Positions 54,744 to 63,291 of a DNA stretch of 64,000 nt are shown piece after piece. The position numbers and the translations under genes were made by a program. Each line of letters starts with the position of its first letter. The stretch's first letter is position 1. The DNA comes from Dokdonella_A ginsengisoli (GTDB lineage Bacteria > Pseudomonadota > Gammaproteobacteria > Xanthomonadales > Rhodanobacteraceae), in NCBI RefSeq assembly GCF_042652785.1, contig NZ_JBHSHD010000005.1:1-64000 (forward strand), given 5' to 3'. The notes below the pieces were generated by a model. The model made no database searches. It had not been told where the DNA came from and was given only the letters and a program-made list of their open reading frames with translations.

Positions 54744-55358
54744 ATGTACTCGCCGGAACCGAACTCGCAGGACATGAAGCAAGAAATCGCCAACCGCAAC
54801 GCGAGCGTGCTGAAGACCGGCGCGATCGTGGTCGCGTGCGCGTTCCTGTTCGGCTTCGCGATGGTTCCGGTGTACCGCATCGTCTGCGAGCACGTGTTCG
54901 GCATCAAGCTGGCCAACGGCGGCACCTCGCCGACCAGCGTGGCCGACCTGGTGGAGGACACCAGCCGGACGGTCACCGTGCAGTTCGTCACCAGCGTCAA
55001 CAGCAAGCTGCCGTGGAGCTTCGCCGCCGAGCGCACCAGCGTCGACGTGCATCCGGGCAAGCTGACCGAGGTCTGGTTCGACGCGACCAACACGAGCGCG
55101 CAGGCCATCGTCGGCAACGCGGTGCCCAGCGTCGCACCGAGCAACGCCTCGCTGTACTTCAACAAGACCGAATGCTTCTGCTTCACCGAGCAGGTGCTGA
55201 ACGCCGGGGAGACGCGCCGCATGCCGGTGCGCTTCTTCGTCGATCCGCAGCTGCCCAAGAGCGTGCGCGAGCTGACCCTGTCGTACACGTTCTATACGAA
55301 CGAAGTCGCCACCCAGCGGCTTTCCGAGACCGGTTCGCCGCTTCCGACGGCCGGTTGA
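54744..55358 (+). CDS. ctaG: Cytochrome c oxidase assembly protein (CuB insertion)
   Basis: This Cox11-type copper chaperone of about 204 residues delivers copper to subunit I. A single membrane anchor lies at about residues 22-42 (LKTGAIVVACAFLFGFAMVPVYR). The periplasmic domain has the copper-binding CFCF in FNKTECFCFTEQ and the family end LPKSVRELTLSYTFY. A second in-frame ATG at 54774 would remove ten residues. It lies between the repeat block and subunit III. Confidence 0.93.
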   Translation: MYSPEPNSQDMKQEIANRNASVLKTGAIVVACAFLFGFAMVPVYRIVCEHVFGIKLANGGTSPTSVADLVEDTSRTVTVQFVTSVNSKLPWSFAAERTSVDVHPGKLTEVWFDATNTSAQAIVGNAVPSVAPSNASLYFNKTECFCFTEQVLNAGETRRMPVRFFVDPQLPKSVRELTLSYTFYTNEVATQRLSETGSPLPTAG

Positions 55359-55402
55359 GACCGCGCATTCACCGAACGCAACACGAATCGAGGGCCGCCG
55401 CC

Positions 55403-56269
55403 ATGGCGCAAACACAAGGTGCTTACTACGTCCCCCACGGCAGCCACTGGCCGATCGTCGGCTCGTTCGGCCTGCTCGGCACGGTCGGCGGCGCCGGCAT
55501 GTGGCTCAACGAGCACAGCCTCGGCAAGCCGGTCATGGCGGTCGGCATCGCGCTGCTCGTGATCATGATCTTCGGCTGGTTCGGCACGGTCATCCGTGAA
55601 TCGGTCGGCGGCCTCTACAACAAGCAGGTCGACACTTCGTTCCGCATGGGAATGATGTGGTTCATCTTTTCCGAAGTGATGTTCTTCGCCGCGTTCTTCG
55701 GCGCGCTGTTCTACGCACGCGAGCTGGTGGTGCCGTGGCTCGGCGGCGCCGGCAAGGGCGCGCTGACGAACTACTTCCTGTGGCCCGACTACACCTCGGC
55801 CTGGCCGACCAACGGTCCGGGAGACGTCGGCGGCACGTTCCACACGATGACCCCGTGGGGCATCCCGCTGCTCAACACCCTGCTGCTGCTGACCTCCGGC
55901 GTCACCATCACGATCGCGCACCACGCGCTGCGCGCCGGCCACCGCGGCCGCCTGCTGGTGTTCCTCGCGCTCACCGTGCTGCTCGGCGTGGTCTTCCTCG
56001 GCTTCCAGGTGTACGAGTACGCGCACGCCTACGGCCACCTGAACCTGACTCTCGGCAGCGGCATCTACGGCAGCACGTTCTTCATGCTGACCGGCTTCCA
56101 CGGCATGCACGTCACGCTCGGCGCGATCATGCTGGCGGTGATCTGGTTCCGCTGCGCGAAGGGCCACTTCACGCGCGACAACCACTTCGGCTTCGAAGCC
56201 GTCGCCTGGTACTGGCACTTCGTCGACGTGGTCTGGCTGGGCCTGTTCCTGTTCGTCTACGTGCTCTGA
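55403..56269 (+). CDS. ctaE: Cytochrome c oxidase subunit III
   Basis: This 288-residue, seven-helix subunit stabilises the oxidase and feeds protons. Family features include GAYYVPHGSHWPIVGSFG, FRMGMMWFIFSEVMFFAAFF with the conserved Glu, LTGFHGMHVTLGA, and the end VAWYWHFVDVVWLGLF. GAGGG lies 8-12 bases before the ATG. It is followed by a perfect 7-bp hairpin (GCCGCTG/CAGCGGC) at 56290-56308. Confidence 0.95.
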   Translation: MAQTQGAYYVPHGSHWPIVGSFGLLGTVGGAGMWLNEHSLGKPVMAVGIALLVIMIFGWFGTVIRESVGGLYNKQVDTSFRMGMMWFIFSEVMFFAAFFGALFYARELVVPWLGGAGKGALTNYFLWPDYTSAWPTNGPGDVGGTFHTMTPWGIPLLNTLLLLTSGVTITIAHHALRAGHRGRLLVFLALTVLLGVVFLGFQVYEYAHAYGHLNLTLGSGIYGSTFFMLTGFHGMHVTLGAIMLAVIWFRCAKGHFTRDNHFGFEAVAWYWHFVDVVWLGLFLFVYVL

Positions 56270-57058
56270 GCCGTATCCCGCTCGCGCGGGCCGCTGCATG
56301 ACAGCGGCTCGCGCATAGATCCCCGTTCCGCCGAGGCTTGCGCGACGATCGAGGTTTTCTCTCGTCGCTTGCCCTTCGGCGCAATGCTCGGCCGGCGCAT
56401 GGTCACGTCCTGTGACACCGGATCTGCGTCGTCGCACTGGCCTTCCTGGCAAGACCCGTCGGTCCTCCAGTTGAAGGACGCACGGCGGCTTCCCCACAAC
56501 GTGGCGGAGGGGAGCCTTTGATGTCCGAATCCGATCGCAACGTCTCACGACAACCGCTGGTCAGCGGCCTTCCGTGGAAGACCTCGTGCACGCTCGATGC
56601 TCGGGCGGCAATCGGCTGCCTGCTCACCTTTGGACAGACGCCGACATCGCTGCAGGCTTTCCGCTGACAGCTAACTGATGCTCGCCTTGTTCGCGGCGAT
56701 GCTGCGCCAGGGTGAAGCCCATGCCGGCGGTCACGCGATCGAGTCTTCGAAAAGACTTTTGCCATTCGGCCTCTTTCCTCTGGCGCGCCCATTCGTTGGC
56801 GCAACTTCCGCAAGTTTCCGGCGTGCGAAGAACAGGCACGAGCGGTGTTCGCGATCTTTTCAGCGGCTGATTCTTCGGGGCGCCGGAAAGCCCATGAACA
56901 TGAAAGATTTCATCCACGGCCGAGGGCGAAAGCGTCGGGTACGATCCTGAGGGTCGAGTCGTGGTTGAGCTTGGGTTATATTGAATTTTTGGAAAATTGA
57001 TGCAGGAAGGAAATTCCTCATAAGGACATAAATCGGTTTCGGACAATACGACAGGCCT
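56270..57058. other. 790-base region without a recognisable gene
   Basis: Short frames exist on both strands (56678-56950 plus; 56403-56813 minus), but none shows a domain, a good ribosome site or the local codon bias. GC falls towards 57000, where AT-rich sequence precedes the next gene. It may be degraded DNA carried in with the membrane-protein gene that follows. Confidence 0.4.
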
Positions 57059-58330
57059 ATGGCAGCGCGACGGAGAGCAAGCTCGAATCCGTCCCCATCT
57101 TCCTTGCTGGGCCAATGCGCCGTCGTACAGCTGGTGGCATTGGTCGTCTTGGGCGTGCTCTGGACCCTCTGGTTCTGGCCCACCCCGTTCAGCGATTTCT
57201 TTCTCTATTGGGACGAGGCCGGCGGAACCGCGGCCTACGAACGCGGCGGCGCCGGCGTGCTGGTGTTCGCGCTGGTGCGGCGGTTTCTGTCCGCACCGCA
57301 ATGGGCGGCCCTGTTCGTCAATCTCTCGGCTGCGGTGTTCCTGCTGTGGCTGTTCTGGCGCTGCGATACGACGCGCTGGCGCGTATTCGCCCATCTGGGC
57401 GCGCTCTATCTGCTGCTGATCACGCCGTACTTCGCTCTCGTGCAGATCGACCTGATCGCGACAGCGTGCCTGGCCGCGTGCTGGGCCTTGCTGTTGCGGC
57501 CACCGCAGGGGTGGCCTGGCTGGCTGAGCTGGGGGCTGGGCCTGTCGCTGGGCGTCGCCGCGGTGTCGACGCGTCCCCAATTCGCTCTGACCATGAGCGT
57601 CCTGGTCGGGATGCTCGTCGTGCTCTGGCTGGCGCTCGATAGCCGGAGAGGCACGAAGGTTCTCCTGGCCTTGTCGGCGACGCTCGCATTGGTGGTGGCG
57701 ATCGGGTTCTCGCTCGATCTGTGGGCGCGCTACGCCGCGGGGACGGGCGAGCGCGTGCGCACCAGTTCGGCCGTGACCCTGTATTCGGGTCTGCTGGCGA
57801 CCGAAGCCGGCTCGTGGTGTGGCGGATGGACGCCGGCGGCCAGTCAGGCGGCGCTCGAGGATCGCGACAAGCCGTTGTCCACGGCGATGAGCGAGCGACT
57901 CGCGGCGCGCCCGGCGGGACATTGGCTCGGCATCATCCAATGCAAGCTCACTCGGGTCGTTCTGCTGCCGCGGCCGTTCGCGTTGTTCTGGCTCGCCCCA
58001 CCCGGGGCGGATGCGGTTTCGCTCGACGCGGAACAGCGGCGGCGCCTGGATGTCGTCGAAGCCTTGCGTCCCTGGGAGCGCGCGCTCTATCGCCTCCTGA
58101 CGCTGGCGATCTACCTGGGTGTCGTCGTGATTGCGATACGCCGCCGCCGCGTGGGAGGACTGGCGCTTGTGCCGATCGCCTGGGCGCTGTCGTTCTGGCT
58201 GGTGCACCTCGTCTTCGAGGCGCAGGAACGCTATTTTTTGGCTACCATAGCGCTGCTGCCTCTGTTGTCGGCGCTGGTTTCGAGCGTCGACGCGTCTCGA
58301 CGGATCCAGACGAGGACTTCCGCTTCGTAG
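57059..58330 (+). CDS. Multi-pass membrane protein, possible GT-C type
   Basis: This 423-residue protein has about 10-11 hydrophobic helices and a basic start. Early in the chain it has FSDFFLYWDEAGGTAAYERGG, an acidic loop after the first helix as in GT-C glycosyltransferases, and a late luminal-type loop with WCGGWTP. No family is recognised with confidence. Its codon use is less GC-biased than the oxidase genes around it and an AT-rich leader precedes it, which suggests acquisition. It interrupts the oxidase gene cluster. Confidence 0.6.
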   Translation: MAARRRASSNPSPSSLLGQCAVVQLVALVVLGVLWTLWFWPTPFSDFFLYWDEAGGTAAYERGGAGVLVFALVRRFLSAPQWAALFVNLSAAVFLLWLFWRCDTTRWRVFAHLGALYLLLITPYFALVQIDLIATACLAACWALLLRPPQGWPGWLSWGLGLSLGVAAVSTRPQFALTMSVLVGMLVVLWLALDSRRGTKVLLALSATLALVVAIGFSLDLWARYAAGTGERVRTSSAVTLYSGLLATEAGSWCGGWTPAASQAALEDRDKPLSTAMSERLAARPAGHWLGIIQCKLTRVVLLPRPFALFWLAPPGADAVSLDAEQRRRLDVVEALRPWERALYRLLTLAIYLGVVVIAIRRRRVGGLALVPIAWALSFWLVHLVFEAQERYFLATIALLPLLSALVSSVDASRRIQTRTSAS

Positions 58331-58349
58331 CGCGGCGCTTTGCGCGCCT

Positions 58350-58574
58350 TCAGCCGCCGATCCCGTGCGGTTTGATCAGCCCGGTCGCGATCGCGATGAT
58401 GACGAGCACGATCAGCAGCACGGACAAGCCGATGCGGCGGGTCAGCGCCTTCACCACGCGGTCGCTGCCGCTCTTGTCGGTCATCATGAAGTAGAGGCCG
58501 GCGCCGAGGTTGTACAGGATCGCCGCCAGGAAAAGCAGGATCAGGACCTTGCTGAGCATAGTGAAACTGTCCAT
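58350..58574 (-). CDS. Twin transmembrane protein, DUF2909 family
   Basis: A 74-residue protein with two membrane helices (LSKVLILLFLAAILYNLGAG and IGLSVLLIVLVIIAIATGLI) separated by MMTDKSGSDRVVKALTRR. This is the DUF2909 pattern. The family is commonly found beside SURF1 and oxidase genes of gammaproteobacteria, and its role is unknown. ATG 58574 is used; a start at 58559 is possible. It lies on the opposite strand to the oxidase genes. Confidence 0.8.
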   Translation of the reverse strand: MDSFTMLSKVLILLFLAAILYNLGAGLYFMMTDKSGSDRVVKALTRRIGLSVLLIVLVIIAIATGLIKPHGIGG

Positions 58575-58615
58575 GCGGCCGCGCGTTGCGGCGGCATGCA
58601 CGAGTATACGCCGGC

Positions 58616-59356
58616 ATGTCCGCTAGGCGCTGGCGTCGTCCGCGCGCGTTCGCGGTCGTGCTGTGCCTGGCCGGGGTCGCGCTGTTCATCGCGCTGGGCA
58701 GCTGGCAGTGGCGGCGCGGACAGGAGAAGGCCGAGCTGTTCGCCGCGTTCGACCGCGGCTTCGCGCAGGCGCCGATCGCGCTGGAGCAGGCGCGGCGCGA
58801 AGCCGGCGGTGCGGTCTACCCGCACGTCGTCGTGCGCGGCAGCTACGTCGAGCCGGACTACGAATACGAGCTGGAAAACCAGGTCCGCGACGGGCGCGTC
58901 GGCGTCATGGCGTTCGCCCTGTTCCAGCCGGCCGGCGGCGGCGATCCGCTGCTGGTGAACCGCGGTTTCCTGCCGTACGCGAGCGGCGACCGCCGCTATC
59001 CGGAACTGCCGCCGCTGCCGCGCGGCGAAGTGTCGCTGTCGGGACTGTACGCGCCGCCGCCGGGCGCCGGCCTGCGGCTGGGCGGCAACGGCCTGGAAGC
59101 GCAGAAATATCCGAAAAAGGTCATCTATCTCGATCTGGCCGAAGTCGGCGCCGATCTCGACCGCCGCCTCGACCCGCGCGTGCTGCTGCTGTTGCCCGAG
59201 CCCGGCGCGGCCGAGTCGGCGCGCTTCGTGCGCGAATGGCGCCCGGAGGTGTTTCCGCCCGAGCGCCACTACGGCTACGCTCTCACCTGGTTCACGTTCG
59301 CCGCCGTCGTGGTCGCGACCTTCGCGATCCTGCACTGGCGCAAGACACCCCAATGA
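58616..59356 (+). CDS. SURF1-family cytochrome oxidase assembly protein
   Basis: This 246-residue inner-membrane protein has two terminal helices (about 11-29, and 222-240 near YALTWFTFAAVVVATFAILHWR). Between them lies the SURF1 domain: LGSWQWRRGQEKAEL, GGAVYPHVVVRGSY, LLVNRGFLP and HYGYALTWF. SURF1 helps insert heme a into subunit I. The stop overlaps the next start as ATGA, so it is translationally coupled to the Sco-like protein. Confidence 0.93.
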   Translation: MSARRWRRPRAFAVVLCLAGVALFIALGSWQWRRGQEKAELFAAFDRGFAQAPIALEQARREAGGAVYPHVVVRGSYVEPDYEYELENQVRDGRVGVMAFALFQPAGGGDPLLVNRGFLPYASGDRRYPELPPLPRGEVSLSGLYAPPPGAGLRLGGNGLEAQKYPKKVIYLDLAEVGADLDRRLDPRVLLLLPEPGAAESARFVREWRPEVFPPERHYGYALTWFTFAAVVVATFAILHWRKTPQ

Positions 59357-59904
59357 CTCCACGCACGCGCAACCGCATCGGCCTGCTCCTGATCATCGCG
59401 CTGTTCCTCGCGCCGCTGGTCGCCGCCTACGTATTGAACGCGCTCGACTGGCGCCCGGGCGGCACGCGCAACTACGGCACCCTGGTCGAGCCACCGCAGG
59501 ACCTGTCCGGCGCGCGCTTCGTGCTCGCCGACGGCAAGCCGCTGCAGTGGAAGGACGAGGACTGGTCCTGGACCGTGTTCGCCCTGACCGGACCCGGCTG
59601 CGCGCATAGCTGCCTCGCGCGCCTGGATGAGCTGCGCCGCGCGCGCCTCACCCTGAACCAGAACGCCTATCGCGTGCGCGTGATCGTGCTCGATGCCGGG
59701 CTGACCCCCGAGCAGCTGGCGCCGCTGAAGCCGCTGGAGTCCGCGCGCGACGTCGACGCCAGGCTCGCCGCGCTGCGGCCGGCCGGCGCCGACGAAGTCG
59801 CCGTCGCCTTCGCCGACCCGCACGGATTCCTCGCGCTGCGCTACGCGGTCGGCTACGACGCGAACCAGCTGCGCAAGGATCTCGCGCGCCTGGTGAAGCG
59901 ATGA
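59353..59904 (+). CDS. Membrane-anchored Sco/thioredoxin-like oxidase assembly protein
   Basis: This 183-residue protein has one N-terminal helix (LLLIIALFLAPLVAAYVLN) and a thioredoxin-like domain. The motif GPGCAHSCLARLDELRRA has the C-x-x-x-C spacing of Sco1 copper chaperones, and WSWTVFALTGPGC fits the preceding strand. The Sco copper-binding His is not obvious near the C-terminus, so copper binding is unproven. It is sandwiched with ATGA overlaps between SURF1 and ctaA, which argues for a job in oxidase maturation. Confidence 0.8.
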   Translation: MTPRTRNRIGLLLIIALFLAPLVAAYVLNALDWRPGGTRNYGTLVEPPQDLSGARFVLADGKPLQWKDEDWSWTVFALTGPGCAHSCLARLDELRRARLTLNQNAYRVRVIVLDAGLTPEQLAPLKPLESARDVDARLAALRPAGADEVAVAFADPHGFLALRYAVGYDANQLRKDLARLVKR

Positions 59905-61073
59905 GCGCGCGTGCGCTCCTCTCGCCGGCGCGCATCGCCGCGTTCGCCACCGCGTTCGCCTTCGTCGTGATCGTGTTCGGCGCGTTCGTGCGCCTGTCCA
60001 ACGCCGGCCTGTCCTGCCCGGACTGGCCGACCTGCTACGGCAAGGCGACCTGGCCCGGTCACGAGCACGAGATCGAGCACGCCAACGCGAACTTCCCGGA
60101 GCGCCCGGTGGAGACGCACAAGGCCTGGCGCGAGCAGGTGCACCGCATGATCGCCGGCACGCTCGGCCTGCTGGTGTTCGCGCTCGCGCTGATCGCGGCC
60201 TGGCGCCGCCGCGTGCTGGTCGCGATGCTGCTGATCGCGGCGCTCGCCGCGGCCATCGGCGTGTTCCTGTACATCAAGCAGGAGTACGCGGCGTCGGCGC
60301 TGCTGTCGGCGGTCGCCATCGCCCTGCCGCTGCTCGCCGCGCTGCGCCTGGACCGCGCCGCGCCGTGGCGCATCGCGGTGGTCACCTTCGCGGTGGTCAT
60401 CTTCCAGGCCATGCTCGGCATGTGGACGGTCACCCTGCTGCTCAAGCCCGTGGTCGTGATGGGCCATCTGCTCGGCGGCCTGCTGACGTTCTCGCTGCTC
60501 GGCTACGTCGCGTTGCGCCTGGGCACCACGCAGGCGCCGACGGCACAGCAGCGGCGCCTGCAGCCGATGGTGATCGTCGCACTGGTGCTGCTGGCAGTGC
60601 AGATCGCGCTCGGCGGCTGGACCAGCGCCAACTACGCCGCACTGGCCTGCGGCGCGGATTTCCCCAAGTGCGCCGGCAACTGGTGGCCGATGACGGATTT
60701 CCGCGAGGGCTTCGTGCTCTGGCGCGGCATCGGCGTCAACTACGAAGGCGGCGTGCTCGACGCGGCCGCGCGCGCGGCGATCCAGATCGCCCACCGCATC
60801 GGTGCGCTGGTCGTGTTCGGCCACGTGCTCGCGACCGCCGTGCTGGCCTGGCGCCGCGGCCTGCCTCGCCTCGGCGCGCTGGTGGCGGCGCTGCTGTGCA
60901 CCCAGGTCGCGCTCGGTATCGCCAACGTCAAGCTGCTGCTGCCGCTGCCGGTCGCGACCGCGCACAACGGCATCGCCGCGCTGCTGCTGCTGTCGCTGAT
61001 CGCGCTGCTGGTCCGCGTGCAGGCGCCGCCCGCACCGTCTCCCGCCGCCGCATCACTGCGGCAGGCCGCCTAG
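59901..61073 (+). CDS. ctaA: Heme A synthase (Cox15/CtaA)
   Basis: This 390-residue, eight-helix membrane enzyme oxidises heme O to heme A. The signatures FGAFVRLSNAGLSCPDWPTCYG near residue 27, ETHKAWREQVHRMIAGTLG (first heme His pair), MGHLLGG, and IQIAHRIGALVV (second His set), plus TAHNGIAAL, are all present. It overlaps the Sco-like gene by ATGA and is followed after seven bases by the heme O synthase. Confidence 0.95.
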   Translation: MSARALLSPARIAAFATAFAFVVIVFGAFVRLSNAGLSCPDWPTCYGKATWPGHEHEIEHANANFPERPVETHKAWREQVHRMIAGTLGLLVFALALIAAWRRRVLVAMLLIAALAAAIGVFLYIKQEYAASALLSAVAIALPLLAALRLDRAAPWRIAVVTFAVVIFQAMLGMWTVTLLLKPVVVMGHLLGGLLTFSLLGYVALRLGTTQAPTAQQRRLQPMVIVALVLLAVQIALGGWTSANYAALACGADFPKCAGNWWPMTDFREGFVLWRGIGVNYEGGVLDAAARAAIQIAHRIGALVVFGHVLATAVLAWRRGLPRLGALVAALLCTQVALGIANVKLLLPLPVATAHNGIAALLLLSLIALLVRVQAPPAPSPAAASLRQAA

Positions 61074-61080
61074 TGCCGTC

Positions 61081-62013
61081 GTGAAGCATGGTGTCGTCGT
61101 GAAGCAGCGCTCCCTTGCCAGCCAGTACTTCGAACTCACCAAGCCGCGCGTCGTCGCGCTGATCGTGTTCACCGCGGTGATCGGCATGCTGCTGGCCGTG
61201 CCGGGCGTGCCGCCGCTGCGTCAGGCGATCGCCGGCGCGATCGGCATCTGGCTCGCCGCGGCGTCGGCGGCGGCGCTGAACCACCTGATCGACCAGCGCA
61301 TCGACAAGCTGATGGCGCGCACCTCGCAGCGCCCGCTGGCCACCGGCACGCTGACGCCGACGCAGGTGCTCGCCTTCGCGCTGGGCCTCGGCACGCTGTC
61401 GATGGCGATCCTGATCGCGTTCGTCAATCCACTGACCGCGGCGCTGACCTTCGCCTCGCTGATCGGCTACGCGGTCGTCTACACCGCGTACCTGAAGCGT
61501 GCGACGCCGCAGAACATCGTCATCGGCGGCGCCGCCGGCGCCGCGCCGCCGGTGCTCGGCTGGGCCGCGGTCACCGGCAGCGTGCACGCCTACGCGCTGC
61601 TGCTGTTCCTGATCATCTTCATCTGGACGCCGCCGCATTTCTGGGCGCTGGCGATCTTCCGCCGCGAGGACTATTCGCGCGCGCAGGTGCCGATGCTGCC
61701 AGTCACGCACGGCGTCACCTACACGCGCTGGCACGTGCTGTACTACACCGTGCTGCTGCTGGTGATCACCGTGCTGCCGTACCTGACCGGCATGAGCGGG
61801 CTGTTCTATCTCGGCGGCGCGCTGGTGCTCGGCGGCGGCTTCCTGTACTACGCGATCCGCCTGATGAACCCGCCGGACGACTTCTTCGCGATGCGCGTGT
61901 TCAACTATTCGATCATCTACCTGATGGCGCTGTTCGCGTTCCTGCTGGTCGACCACTACCTGCCGATCGGCACGCTCGATTCGGGCGCGATGCTGCTGCG
62001 CAAGGTCGGCTAG
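61081..62013 (+). CDS. cyoE: Protoheme IX farnesyltransferase (heme O synthase)
   Basis: This UbiA-family prenyltransferase of about 310 residues adds farnesyl to heme B. The first Asp-rich motif is NHLIDQRIDKLMARTSQRPL, and the second region is YTAYLKRATPQNIVIGG and WTPPHFWALAI. About seven to nine helices are predicted. It starts at GTG 61081, or GTG 61099. It works with CtaA to make heme A for the oxidase. Its stop shares the bases CTAG with the stop of the convergent transporter. Confidence 0.95.
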   Translation: MKHGVVVKQRSLASQYFELTKPRVVALIVFTAVIGMLLAVPGVPPLRQAIAGAIGIWLAAASAAALNHLIDQRIDKLMARTSQRPLATGTLTPTQVLAFALGLGTLSMAILIAFVNPLTAALTFASLIGYAVVYTAYLKRATPQNIVIGGAAGAAPPVLGWAAVTGSVHAYALLLFLIIFIWTPPHFWALAIFRREDYSRAQVPMLPVTHGVTYTRWHVLYYTVLLLVITVLPYLTGMSGLFYLGGALVLGGGFLYYAIRLMNPPDDFFAMRVFNYSIIYLMALFAFLLVDHYLPIGTLDSGAMLLRKVG

Positions 62014-62984
62014 CCGTCACCGGAGCGTCGCGCGTAGCGCTGCGCGAGCATCGCGCAGGCCATCAGCTGCACCTGATGGAACAGCATCACCGGCAGCACC
62101 AGCATGCCGAGCGCCGGATTGCCGGCGAACAGGATCTTCGCCATCGGCACGCCGCTGGCCAGGCTCTTCTTCGAGCCGCAGAACACCACCGCGATCTCGT
62201 CCGCGCGCGAGAAACCCAGGCGCCGGCTGAGCACGGTGGTCGTCGCCAGCACGATCGCCAGCAGCAGCACGACCACCGCCAGCAGGCCGAGCAGCGCGAG
62301 CGGCGGCACCAGGTGCCACAGTCCTTCGACCACCGAGGCGCTGAAGGCGACGTAGACCACCAGCAGCACGGTGCCGCGATCGGTATAGGACAGCACGCCG
62401 CGCCAGCGCTCGATCGCGCTGCCGATCCACGGCCGCAGCAGATGCCCGGCGAGGAACGGCACCAGCAGCTGCAGCACGATGTCGCCGATCGCGCGCAGCG
62501 GCGAGGTGCCTTCGCCGCGCGTGGTCAGCAGCAGCGCGACCAGCAGCGGCGTGACGAACACGCCGGCGAGATTGGACAGCGAGGCCGCGCAGACCGCGGC
62601 CGGTACGTTGCCGCGCGCGATCGCCGTGAACGCGATCGACGACTGCACCGTCGACGGCAGACAGCACAGGTAGAGCAGGCCGGGATAGAGCGCCGGCGTG
62701 GCGACGGCGGTCGCCAGCGGCTTCAGCACGAGCCCGAGCAGCGGAAACAGCGCGAACGTGCAGGCCAGCACCAGCAGGTGCAGTTTCCAGTTCGTCAGTC
62801 CGGCGAGGATCGCTTCGCGCGGCAGCCGCGCGCCGTGCAGGAAGAACAGCACGGCGATGCCGGCGACCGTCAGATGATCGAACGCCACCGCCACGCGCCC
62901 CTCGCACGGCAGCAGTGCGGCGAGCGCCACGGTGGCGAACAGGGCGAGGGTGAAGCCGTCGAAGAGGGTGCGCAGGAATTTCAC
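62010..62984 (-). CDS. Bile-acid:sodium symporter family transporter (SBF-like)
   Basis: This is a 324-residue, ten-helix membrane protein of the SBF-like/YfeH group. Features include AVLFFLHGARLPREAIL, CCLPSTVQSSIAFTAIARGN (crossover motif), SNLAGVFVTPLLVAL, and VVFCGSKKSLASGVPMAK. The start is GTG 62984. The substrate is unknown; relatives transport organic anions. It is convergent with cyoE and overlaps it by four bases. Confidence 0.9.
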   Translation of the reverse strand: MKFLRTLFDGFTLALFATVALAALLPCEGRVAVAFDHLTVAGIAVLFFLHGARLPREAILAGLTNWKLHLLVLACTFALFPLLGLVLKPLATAVATPALYPGLLYLCCLPSTVQSSIAFTAIARGNVPAAVCAASLSNLAGVFVTPLLVALLLTTRGEGTSPLRAIGDIVLQLLVPFLAGHLLRPWIGSAIERWRGVLSYTDRGTVLLVVYVAFSASVVEGLWHLVPPLALLGLLAVVVLLLAIVLATTTVLSRRLGFSRADEIAVVFCGSKKSLASGVPMAKILFAGNPALGMLVLPVMLFHQVQLMACAMLAQRYARRSGDG

Positions 62985-63060
62985 GAGGATATTGGCTTGG
63001 AGAAAGCTGAGGTCGGTGGGACTCGTGTGCGATCACCGTGGGTAGCCGCTGGTTGCCGTT

Positions 63061-63269
63061 GCCTCTCCCGCAAGAGGGAGAGGGAGAACAGCAGCGCTGC
63101 CTTCGCCGTCACCTCTCCCGCTCGCGGGAGAGGTCGCGCCGCAGGCGCGGGTGAGGGAAGCCGGAGCGCAGCGCTCCGATGCCCCTCACCCCGGCCCTCT
63201 CCCGCGAGCGGGAGAGGGAGAACAGCACCGCTGATTTGTCGTTGCCTCTCCCGCATGCGGGAGAGGAAG
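63061..63269. repeat. Cluster of CTCTCCCGC-type palindromes (REP-like)
   Basis: At least four hairpins of the form CTCTCCCGC-n-GCGGGAGAG occur in 210 bases (near 63062, 63111, 63200 and 63246), with linking GGTGAGGG and CCCTCACC segments. They fill the 307-base gap between the transporter and the peptidase, where no gene is seen. Confidence 0.85.
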
Positions 63270-63291
63270 CAAATCCTTCCGGACCCGGCGC

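Noticed and set aside
56403..56950. Small frames on both strands after ctaE (90 and 136 codons)
   Set aside because: There is no ribosome site, domain or matching codon bias, and they overlap each other. They are reported only as a gene-poor region.
63061..63269. CRISPR array or tRNA cluster
   Set aside because: The repeats are palindromes at irregular spacing with related, not unique, intervening sequence, and no tRNA fold is seen.
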